Below are positions 57,682-64,000 of a DNA stretch of 64,000 bases, piece after piece. This stretch comes from Streptomyces sp. NBC_01217 (lineage in GTDB: Bacteria > Actinomycetota > Actinomycetes > Streptomycetales > Streptomycetaceae). The translations under genes were made by a program, and so were the position numbers. Under the pieces are notes generated by a model. The model saw nothing but the letters and a program-made list of their open reading frames with translations, ran no database searches and was not told where the DNA came from. The stretch is from assembly GCF_035994185.1 (NCBI RefSeq), contig NZ_CP108538.1:7009501-7073500 (forward strand), in the 5' to 3' direction. The number at the start of each line of letters is the position of its first letter. The stretch's first letter is position 1.

Positions 57682-58505
57682 CGACGAGTTCCGTGCCGGC
57701 CCACGAGCGGAGCCTCGACAGCGGTCCGCTCGCATCGATCAGGGAGCGGCGCCCCCTGATCCACCTGATCGCCAACCTGGTGTCCATGGCCGCCTGCGCC
57801 CAGGCGGTGAATTCGCTCGGCGCCGCCAGCCTCTTCGCCCATGTACCCGAAGAGGCCGTGGAGGTGGCGCTGTCGGCCGACGCCGTCGTGATCAACATCG
57901 GTACGTCGGTGCCCGGTTTCGGTGACACGGCCGTGGCCGTGGCGGTGGCCTGCGCCGGAGCCGGCATTCCCGTCGTGCTCGACCCGCTCGGTGCGGGCGC
58001 CAGTTCCTACCGCGCCGGCCTGGTGCGCAGACTGGTGGAGACCGGCGCCATCACGCTCGTCTCCGGGAACGCTGCGGAACTCGCCGCCCTTGCGGGGATC
58101 GGCGCCAGGTCACGCGGCGCGGACTCGCTCTCCACCGCGCTGCCGCCCGAGGAGGTCGCGGCCCGGGCGGCGGCCCGCACCGGCGCGGTGGTCAGCATGT
58201 CGGGCCGCGTGGACCGGGTGAGCGACGGGACGCGCACGGCGGGGATCACCGGCGGCCACCCGGTCATGGGACGGGTGGTGGGTACCGGCAGCGTACGGAC
58301 GTCCGTGCTGGGGGCGTTCCTGTCGGTCGGCGCCGACGACCCGTTCGCGGCGGCACTGGCCGGAACCCGGGCCTTCTCGCTCGCCGGTGAACGCGCCGCC
58401 GCCGCGGGCGGCGGACCGGGCCACTTCTTCGCCGAGCTCTACAACGTCCTCGACACGTTCGACGACGCCGACATCGCGGCGGCCGGAAAGGGGATCGAAT
58501 CGTGA
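57678..58505 (+). CDS. ThiM-like (hydroxyethylthiazole kinase family) protein
   Basis: A 275-residue ribokinase-fold protein resembling hydroxyethylthiazole kinase: PLIHLIANLVSMAACAQAVNSLGA at the N terminus, VINIGT, VVLDPLGAGASSYR, SGNAAELAALAG, and the nucleotide/anion-hole region GHPVMGRVVGTGSVRTSV. ThiM has a cysteine after that GTG; here it is Ser. The N-terminal NITN substrate motif is also altered (IANL). No other thiamine gene is nearby, so thiamine salvage is unlikely. In this coupled cassette it may phosphorylate a pathway intermediate, perhaps a hydroxyl or a carboxylate that the ProA-like enzyme then reduces. That link is an inference; carboxylate kinases are normally of the amino-acid kinase fold. 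Confidence 0.8.
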   Translation: MTTSSVPAHERSLDSGPLASIRERRPLIHLIANLVSMAACAQAVNSLGAASLFAHVPEEAVEVALSADAVVINIGTSVPGFGDTAVAVAVACAGAGIPVVLDPLGAGASSYRAGLVRRLVETGAITLVSGNAAELAALAGIGARSRGADSLSTALPPEEVAARAAARTGAVVSMSGRVDRVSDGTRTAGITGGHPVMGRVVGTGSVRTSVLGAFLSVGADDPFAAALAGTRAFSLAGERAAAAGGGPGHFFAELYNVLDTFDDADIAAAGKGIES

Positions 58506-59854
58506 GGATCCTGTTGGTGCACGACCTGGGCGGCCCGGCGCCCGCGTACACACTGCCGGCCCTGCGCGCCCGCTCCGACGTGACGGTTTACGTCCCGCGG
58601 CCCGGCCAATGGGCCGCGACGGCGCCCGGCGTGCCCGACAACGGCGCGGTCACCGTCCTGCTCGACGAAGGGGGCTGGGACCTCGGCGAGGAGGACGAGG
58701 CCGTCCGCAGGATCGTGGACGCGGCCCGGCGGTGCGCGGCGGACGCGGTCCTCACCTTCAGCGAACTGTGGGCGGTGCCGACCGCCCGCGCCGCGGAGCG
58801 ACTCGGGCTGCGGGGCGCGTCGGCCGACGGCGCCCTGCGGGCGCGGGACAAGCTCCTGATGCGTGAGGCACTGGCCGCGGCCGGATTCCGCAGCCCCGTG
58901 TTCGCCGCGATCGGCGGACCGGCCGATGTGGTGGACGTCCTCAAGGCCTCCGGCCCCGGTGGAGTCCTCGTCAAGCCGCGGTTCGGCATGTCCGCCGTCG
59001 GGATCAGGCTCGTCGAGAACGCCGACGAGGCCGAGCGGGTCCTGGCGGAGAGCCGGGCCGGATACACCGCCTTCGGCATGCCCGTCGACCCCGCCCGGGC
59101 CATGCTCGCCGAGAGCCGATTCCTCGGCGACACCAGCGGCTGGTACACCCGGCCCGGCCTCGGCGACCAGGTCTGCGTCGAGGGACTCGTCGTACGCGGA
59201 ACCCATCTCCCCCTGGGGATCACGGACGTGATGCCGAAGGTGCCGCCCTTCACCCAGAGCGCCCACATCTCGCCCACCTCCCTGACCCCGGACGCACAGC
59301 GCATCGTCCTCGACACCGCCCGCCGGGCCGTCGACGCCCTCGGTCTCGACACCTGCGGCACGCACGTGGAGCTGAAGCTCATGGCGGACGGACGGTGCGA
59401 GGTCATCGAGATCGCTGCCCGCTACCCGGGCCGCACCATCGTCGAGCAGAGCGACCGGGCCTACGGCACCGACCTCGTGGGCCACCTCGTGGACGCGCTG
59501 ACGGACCCGGGACACCCCCTGCCACCGGCCCTGGAACCCGCCCAGGACATCGGCGGCACCGCGGCCGCGACCCTGCACCTGTACGCCAGCGAGTATCTGC
59601 GGGACCTGCCCACCCCGTTCGCGTACGCCGGAATCGAGCCGCCGCCCGCCTCGCTCGTCGATCCGGCGGTACGCATCGTGGCCTTCGACGAACGCGGTCA
59701 CGGCTGGCGCGTCCCCCAGGCCGGCGACGAACAGCCCCACTGGATCGCCCGCATGTATCTGGAGGGTGCCTCGGTGGACGCCGTGTGCCGGAGCGTGAAC
59801 CGGATCCGGTACGAGACCCGCCTGCGCCGACCCGTGGGAGCGGCCCTCTCATGA
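58502..59854 (+). CDS. ATP-grasp ligase (carboxylate-amine/thiol ligase type)
   Basis: A 450-residue ATP-grasp protein. The N-terminal pre-ATP-grasp region starts with the strand MRILLVHDLG. The ATP lysine is in VLVKPRFGMSAVG (about 155-167), and the metal-binding end reads ELKLMADGRCEVIEIAARYPGR, where Glu-x-Ala replaces the usual Glu-x-Asn. The carnosine-synthase/biotin-carboxylase-like branch of the superfamily forms an acyl phosphate and transfers it to an amine. It starts at GTG overlapping the ThiM-like stop and overlaps the aminotransferase gene at its end. Together with the ProA-like reductase and an aminotransferase it suggests acyl activation, reduction and amination of a dicarboxylic amino acid. 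I see no LysW-type carrier protein in the cassette. Confidence 0.85.
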   Translation: MRILLVHDLGGPAPAYTLPALRARSDVTVYVPRPGQWAATAPGVPDNGAVTVLLDEGGWDLGEEDEAVRRIVDAARRCAADAVLTFSELWAVPTARAAERLGLRGASADGALRARDKLLMREALAAAGFRSPVFAAIGGPADVVDVLKASGPGGVLVKPRFGMSAVGIRLVENADEAERVLAESRAGYTAFGMPVDPARAMLAESRFLGDTSGWYTRPGLGDQVCVEGLVVRGTHLPLGITDVMPKVPPFTQSAHISPTSLTPDAQRIVLDTARRAVDALGLDTCGTHVELKLMADGRCEVIEIAARYPGRTIVEQSDRAYGTDLVGHLVDALTDPGHPLPPALEPAQDIGGTAAATLHLYASEYLRDLPTPFAYAGIEPPPASLVDPAVRIVAFDERGHGWRVPQAGDEQPHWIARMYLEGASVDAVCRSVNRIRYETRLRRPVGAALS

Positions 59855-61161
59855 CGGACCACGACATCCCCGCCGATCAGCTGTTCCCGGGCACCGGGGA
59901 CTCCGTCCTCGACTCCATGAGCTTCCTCAGCGAGGTGGCCGAACGCCATCCGGGCGCCGTGTCGTTCGCCGCCGGGCGCCCCTACGAGGGCTACTTCGAC
60001 CCGGAGAGCATCCCGCGCCACATCGAGACCTACCGGCGCTACCTGCGCGACACGGCCGGGCTCGACGACACCGTGGTACGGCAACGGCTCATGCAGTACG
60101 GATCCACGAAGGGAATCGCGCGGGAGGTGCTCGCCGAGCACCTGCTGCGCGACGAGGGCATCGACGCCGACGTGGACGCGATCGTGACGACCGTCGGCTG
60201 CCAGGAGGCCATGTACATCACGGCCCGTGCACTGCACAGCCGCCCCGAGGACGTACTGCTCGCAGTCTCGCCCACGTACTCCGGTTTCCTGGGCGCCGCC
60301 GCCCTGGCCGGAATCCGCGTGCTGCCGGTGGCGGACTCCCCGGACGGCATGGACCTGGACGACCTGTCCAGGACGGTACGTTCCGCCCGGGCGGCCGGCC
60401 TGCGTCCCCGCGCCCTGTACGTCGTACCGGACTTCGCCAACCCCTCGGGCATGTCCCTGGACGAGCGGACCCGCTCACACCTCCTGGCACTGGCCGGCGA
60501 ACTGGACCTGCTCATCGTCGAGGACAGCCCCTACCGGCTGATCGGCGGCGAGGGACGGCGGGCCTCGCTGAAGGCACGGGACACCGAGCGCAGGGTCCTG
60601 CACCTGGGCAGTTTCGCGAAAACCGTCTTTCCCGGTGTGCGGGTGGGCTACTGCGTCGCCGATCAGCGGACGGACGACGGAGGCGTCCTCGCGGACCGGC
60701 TGGCACGGATCAAGAGCATGGTGACGGTCAACACCTCACCGGTCACCCAGGCGATCGTCGCGGGGTGTCTGCTGGAACACGACTTCAGCCTCGAATCCGC
60801 CAACACCCGTGAGACCGCCGCCTACCGGCGCAACCTGACACACCTTCTGGAAGGCCTGACAGCACGCTTCGGACCCGACGCCCACGAGGAGCACGGCGTG
60901 TCCTGGAACGTACCCACGGGCGGCTTCTTCGCGGTCCTCACAACGGACTTCACCGTGGACGACGCCCTGCTGGAGCACTCGGCGGACCGCTACGGAGTGC
61001 TGTGGACCCCCATGCACCACTTCTTCCACGGGGGCCCGCAGCCGTCCGGGATGAGACTGTCCTGCAGCTCCCTCTCACCGGCGGAGATCGACACGGGCCT
61101 GGACCGGCTCGCGGCGATGGTGGCCGGGGTCCGGGCCGGATGCCGCGGAGGAGACCGGTGA
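59851..61161 (+). CDS. PLP-dependent aminotransferase, fold type I (2-aminoadipate/MocR-like)
   Basis: A 436-residue class I/II aminotransferase. The PLP Schiff-base lysine is Lys257 in GSFAKTVFPGVRVGY. Asn197 in PDFANPSG is the expected contact to the PLP phenol oxygen, and VEDSPYRLI carries the ring-binding Asp. RLSCSSLSP near the C terminus contains the carboxylate-binding Arg. There is no N-terminal GntR domain, so it is an enzyme rather than a MocR regulator. It is the last gene of the five-gene cassette and of the cluster proper, coupled to the ATP-grasp gene by ATGA. It likely converts an aldehyde or keto intermediate to an amine; direction and substrate are not evident. Confidence 0.88.
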   Translation: MTDHDIPADQLFPGTGDSVLDSMSFLSEVAERHPGAVSFAAGRPYEGYFDPESIPRHIETYRRYLRDTAGLDDTVVRQRLMQYGSTKGIAREVLAEHLLRDEGIDADVDAIVTTVGCQEAMYITARALHSRPEDVLLAVSPTYSGFLGAAALAGIRVLPVADSPDGMDLDDLSRTVRSARAAGLRPRALYVVPDFANPSGMSLDERTRSHLLALAGELDLLIVEDSPYRLIGGEGRRASLKARDTERRVLHLGSFAKTVFPGVRVGYCVADQRTDDGGVLADRLARIKSMVTVNTSPVTQAIVAGCLLEHDFSLESANTRETAAYRRNLTHLLEGLTARFGPDAHEEHGVSWNVPTGGFFAVLTTDFTVDDALLEHSADRYGVLWTPMHHFFHGGPQPSGMRLSCSSLSPAEIDTGLDRLAAMVAGVRAGCRGGDR

Positions 61162-61225
61162 CCGCCTTTACGCCCGCACGGGCGAGCGATGGAATGGCAG
61201 ATCCTGAGCGAGACGGGGGAAAGCA

Positions 61226-61471
61226 GTGGCGGAGCACAAAAGATCCGCTCTATTGGCAAGCGTGCTCCTGCTGACGGCAACTGCGCTCACCGGCTGCGCC
61301 GTAAGCCCCGTCGCCGACGCGAAGGCCGAGGCATCCAAGACCCCCGGGATCCGCACCGACACCGCGCCGCTGGCCGAGCGCCTGCCGAAGCTCGGCCGGA
61401 TCGTCTCGGCCCACTGGCAGCAGGAGGCTCCCGGCGCTGACAGCCGGGTGCCCGGCCCCACGGAACTGTGA
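61226..61471 (+). CDS. Small putative lipoprotein (81 aa)
   Basis: An 81-residue protein with a lipoprotein signal: KR near the start, a Leu/Ala-rich core and the lipobox LTGC (Cys24). The mature part is short and Ala/Pro-rich with no domain I recognise. The GTG start at 61226 follows GGGGGAAAG. It lies 64 bp past the aminotransferase, and its role in the cluster is unclear; it may belong to the neighbouring chromosome. Confidence 0.55.
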   Translation: MAEHKRSALLASVLLLTATALTGCAVSPVADAKAEASKTPGIRTDTAPLAERLPKLGRIVSAHWQQEAPGADSRVPGPTEL

Positions 61472-62089
61472 TCAGCCGCTTGCTCGTCTCAACCTCGGCT
61501 CGTGGCCACGGAATCCGCGCTGGGCTTTTGCTCCTGCTCGACCGCGAGGTGGACGTTGCGGCCGACCGGCGAGGTGCTGCGCGCGAGGCGTTCGTTGCGA
61601 CCTGCCCAGCAGCGGCTGAGAGACTGGGGCCCATGGATGCGATAGAGCGGTTCCGGCTGGCGGTCACGGAGTGGGCGGCCGGCGGTGCGGGGGCGCCGGC
61701 AGCCGCCGCGGCCGCACACGAACTGGCTGGCGGCACCGCTTTGCGCACAGCCGTACTCGTGGAGGGGACCAGCGACCAGGTGGCGCTCGAAGTGCTGGCT
61801 GCGCGTCACGGCCGCGCCCTCGGTGCGCAGGGCATCGCCGTCATCCCGCTCGGAGGTGCGACCAACATCGGCAGATTCATGAGTCTGCTGGGTCCTCAGG
61901 GGCTCGACGTCGCACTGGCGGGACTGTGTGACGCCGGCGAGGAACGCCACTTTGCGCGGGCCCTGGAGCGGGCAGGTCTCGGCCGCGACCTTGCTCGCGC
62001 CGACATGGAGCCGCTCGGCTTCTACGTGTGCGTCGCCGACCTGGAAGAGGAGCTGATCCGCTCCCTAGTGTCTCGTGATCCTGTTCATG

Positions 62090-62944
62090 TCAGTTCGAGT
62101 TGTTATTGACGAGTTTCTTCACGTTGGTCGCGACGAGTCGGACCTTCGCGAGGACCTCGCCGGCGGTCGCGGTCCAAGTGAACGGTTTCGCTGTCGTGTT
62201 CCAGGAGTTGATGTAGTCGCGGATCTGTTTGATCAGGACGTTGACGCTGGAGAACGTGCCGCGGCGGATGGACTGCCGGGTCAGGATTCCGAACCAGATC
62301 TCGATCTGGTTCAGCCACGAGGAGCCGACGGGAGTGAAATGGAAGTGGATGTGCGGGTTCTTGACCAGCCACTCCTTGACCTCGGGTGTGGTGTGCGTCG
62401 AGAGGTTGTCCAGGACGACATGGATGTCCTTCCCGGCGTGCGGTTTCACCGCCTTCTTCAAGAAGGCCAGGAAATCCTTGCCGTTCCGGGTCGGCCTGCA
62501 CTCGCCGAGCACTTCACCAGTGGTGACGTTCAGGGCGGCGAACAGGTTCGTGGTGCCGTGCCGGACGTAGTCGGCGGTGCGCTGCTCGCTCGCCGCGAAG
62601 GCGACCGGCAGCACCGGCTGGGTCCGGTCCAGCGCCTGGATCTGCGTCTTCTCGTCGATCGAGAGGACCACCGCGGCGCCCGGCGGGGCCAGATACAGGC
62701 CGATCACGTCGGCCACCTTCTCCGCGAACGCGGGATCTTTGGAAATCTTGAAGGTGCCGGACCGGTGCGGCTTCAGGCTTTCCTCGCGCCAGACGCGCGC
62801 GATGTAGTGCCAGGACACGGTGATGTTCTCGGTTCGCTCCAGGTACTTCGCCAACTCCCGTGTGGACCAGTGCGAAAGCCCTGTGCCGTCCGGCGGCGTC
62901 ATGCGCGTCAGCGCGATCACTCGGGACCGCACCCGCGCCGGCAC
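62090..62944 (-). CDS. IS630 transposase, catalytic C-terminal part
   Basis: A 284-residue frame carrying the DDE catalytic core: the first Asp in VLSIDEKTQI, the second in HVVLDNLSTHT and the Glu in SSWLNQIEIWFG, with spacing typical of IS630/Tc1 transposases. It lacks the N-terminal DNA-binding part, which is encoded in another frame just upstream with a 28-bp overlap. The catalytic triad is intact, so a fused product could be active if the frame change is bypassed. Confidence 0.85.
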   Translation of the reverse strand: MPARVRSRVIALTRMTPPDGTGLSHWSTRELAKYLERTENITVSWHYIARVWREESLKPHRSGTFKISKDPAFAEKVADVIGLYLAPPGAAVVLSIDEKTQIQALDRTQPVLPVAFAASEQRTADYVRHGTTNLFAALNVTTGEVLGECRPTRNGKDFLAFLKKAVKPHAGKDIHVVLDNLSTHTTPEVKEWLVKNPHIHFHFTPVGSSWLNQIEIWFGILTRQSIRRGTFSSVNVLIKQIRDYINSWNTTAKPFTWTATAGEVLAKVRLVATNVKKLVNNNSN

Positions 62945-63201
62945 CTGTTCCCGCGCGCCACCGGGACGCTCCCTTCCAGCCCGGCCAGGCCCTGCTCGGC
63001 ATAGCGGATCTTCCAGCGGTCCACGGTCGGCAGCGACACCCCGAGCAGCTCCGCAATGTCCTTGCGCCGACGCCCCTCACTCGACCACAGCACGATCCGG
63101 CCGCGCGTAGCGATGTCCGCAGGAACGTCCCGACTGTTCACCAACTCCCGCAACTCGGCGGCCTGTTCCACGGAGATCTCCACACCAAGAGACCCTGTCA
63201 C
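62917..63201 (-). CDS. IS630 transposase, N-terminal helix-turn-helix part (other frame)
   Basis: A 94-residue frame with the family's DNA-binding region: RRRKDIAELLGVSLPTVDRWKIRYAEQGLAGLEG is a helix-turn-helix followed by the linker that normally continues into the catalytic domain. The frame leaves homology at about residue 75-80 and ends at TGA 62917-62919, while homology goes on in the catalytic frame. I see no A6/A7 slippery run in the overlap, so either a single-base indel or an unusual frameshift explains the split. Confidence 0.8.
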   Translation of the reverse strand: MTGSLGVEISVEQAAELRELVNSRDVPADIATRGRIVLWSSEGRRRKDIAELLGVSLPTVDRWKIRYAEQGLAGLEGSVPVARGNRCRRGCGPE

Positions 63202-63578
63202 ACAAGATCAAGTAACGCTGACGGAATCACGAGACACTAGGCGCGGCCTCCGTGCAACAGGTCATCGACGCCCAGGGCGACCTGCGGGCATTCCGTATCT
63301 TCCAGAAACAGCCCGCCCAGCGGGAGAGGAAAGTCGAGCAGCAGCTGCGGCGCTTCATGGGTACCATCAGCGGCCGGAAGAGCCAGTACGCACGATCGCT
63401 CACCGATGACCTGGACCTGACCCAAGTACCACGGCCGCTGGACCGCCTGCTTGCGCATCTGTATCAGTGAGCCGAACAGGGCTGTCGATTCCGCTGATCG
63501 GTGGCTTGGGAACTGGTGGAAGACGAAGAGGATCTCCACGCGGGAAAAGCTCGGCGTAGCAGGTTCCTACCTCTTCTG

Positions 63579-63860
63579 TCAGCGTAGTGCCCGGATGAGG
63601 ATGGCCGCTCGGTGGAGTGCGGCTCGGTAGGCGATGGCGAGTTTGTCGCACCGTGTGGCCAGGCCGCGCCACTGCTTGAGGCGGTTGATGCAGTGTTGGA
63701 CAGTGCTGCTCGTGCGCCTCGGTGTCGAAGCCGAGTGGGCGCCCGCCTTTGCGGCCCCGCCGCAGGCGGTGTCTGATCTGGTCGGACAGCTGGGGAATTA
63801 CCGCGTTGATGCCGCGCCGTCGTAGGCGGCCGCGGATGGCGCGGAAGGCGCTGCATGCCG
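63579..63860 (-). pseudogene. IS5-family transposase remnant (C-terminal, frameshifted)
   Basis: Reading leftward from about 63860, one frame gives FRAIRGRLRRRGINAVIPQLSDQIRHRLRRGRKGGRPLGFDTEAH. After a frame change near 63690, the next frame gives CINRLKQWRGLATRCDKLAIAYRAALHRAAILI and stops at 63579-63581. Together these are the end of an IS5-family transposase. The N-terminal half is missing and no terminal repeat is visible, so it is a decayed fragment. Nothing recognisable lies between 63861 and the window end. Confidence 0.7.
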
Positions 63861-64000
63861 TTCCGCTCGATTTGCTCCGGCGGTCAGCCGGTCATATCGT
63901 CACTTACGGTCAGGGGGGGGAGATCACGGTAGCCGGGCAGCCCCGTGTCATTCCCGCAGGATCTGCCAGCCGGTTACGTCGGGCCGCCTTGAAGCATTGA

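Larger units (their letters stand above)
62068..63237. mobile_element. IS630-family insertion sequence (1170 bp), TA target duplication
   Basis: Terminal inverted repeats GTGTCTCGTGAT (62068-62079) and its complement (63226-63237) are perfect for 12 bp. TA dinucleotides at 62066-62067 and 63238-63239 flank it, the duplication expected of this family. The interior encodes a DDE transposase on the - strand in two frames. The interrupted gene is restored by clean removal, so both ends are placed confidently. Confidence 0.9.
61633..63470 (+). pseudogene. TOPRIM-domain protein gene (OLD-nuclease-like) split by IS630 insertion
   Basis: The 5' part (61633-62067) encodes a TOPRIM-like domain: AVLVEGTSDQVALEVLA, VIPLGGATNIGRF and LAGLCDAGEE give the Glu and Asp metal residues. 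An IS630 element then interrupts it. If the element and one TA copy are removed, codon CTA (62065-62067) joins in frame to GGC at 63240. The reading then runs to a TGA at 63468-63470, giving one 221-residue protein ending RPLDRLLAHLYQ. This shows an intact ancestor. The ATG at 61633 follows GGGG; an upstream in-frame codon near 61468 has no family-like sequence behind it. As it stands the gene makes at most a truncated product with an IS-derived tail. Confidence 0.8.

Noticed and set aside
55511..61161. Housekeeping proline or thiamine biosynthesis for the ProA- and ThiM-like genes
   Set aside because: No proB, proC or other thi genes are present, active-site motifs are altered, and the genes are translationally coupled to cluster genes.
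61171..61184. Short inverted repeat CGCCCG...CGGGCG after the last aminotransferase as a terminator
   Set aside because: The loop is only two bases and the stem six pairs, with no U-tract; too weak to call.

Overview
The window is high-GC actinobacterial DNA, most likely from Streptomyces. The codon bias, GTG starts, ATGA/GTGA gene overlaps, an AfsR-like regulator and MbtH-dependent NRPS genes all point there. Nearly all of it is one large nonribosomal peptide (lipopeptide) biosynthetic gene cluster. I do not recognise the product.

Layout. (1) 2-2365 (+): the C-terminal part of an AfsR/SARP-type regulator cut by the window edge, then an esterase. (2) 2427-7303 (-): a coupled operon ACP > ferritin-like diiron protein > fatty-acyl-AMP ligase > class IV aminotransferase > acyl-CoA dehydrogenase, then a small secreted peptide gene. 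It looks like a carrier-bound acyl (lipid tail or amino-acyl) supply pathway. A strong convergent hairpin (2382-2426) closes it. (3) 7304-7528: divergent promoter region. (4) 7529-29195 (+): MbtH, NRPS (Ser), MFS exporter, stand-alone A-T, C-A-T, type II TE, P450, second type II TE, TauD/SyrP-like oxygenase, stand-alone A-T (Gln), C-A-T-C-T (Asp, then a module without A domain), O-methyltransferase, ended by a 16-bp hairpin. (5) 29388-61161 (+): second MbtH, NRPS A-T-C-A(nMT)-T (Gln, N-Me-Phe), a luciferase-like flavin monooxygenase, NRPS C-A-T-C-A-T-E (Val-like, Gly), NRPS C-A-T-TE (release), a DUF885 metallopeptidase-like gene, A-T, C-A-T. A tightly coupled five-gene cassette follows: U32-like, ProA-like, ThiM-like, ATP-grasp, fold-type-I aminotransferase. 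(6) 61226-64000: a small lipoprotein, a TOPRIM gene split by an IS630 element, and an IS5-family remnant. This is probably the cluster's right edge.

How it may work together (inference). The FAAL/ACP operon makes an acyl or modified-acyl starter. About twelve A domains and nine C domains build a peptide containing Ser, Asp, two Gln, N-Me-Phe, a Val-like residue, Gly and several residues I cannot assign. P450, TauD and flavin enzymes hydroxylate carrier-bound residues. The terminal TE in the 44780-48682 protein releases the product. The five-gene cassette probably makes an unusual amino acid through carboxylate activation, reduction and transamination.

The most striking DNA-level feature is three pairs of near-identical, intensely G/T-skewed segments (about 470-650 bp each) inside adenylation domains. 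Each covers a conserved A-subdomain flank and stops short of the specificity pocket. They match the description of GRINS elements known from assembly-line polyketide synthases.
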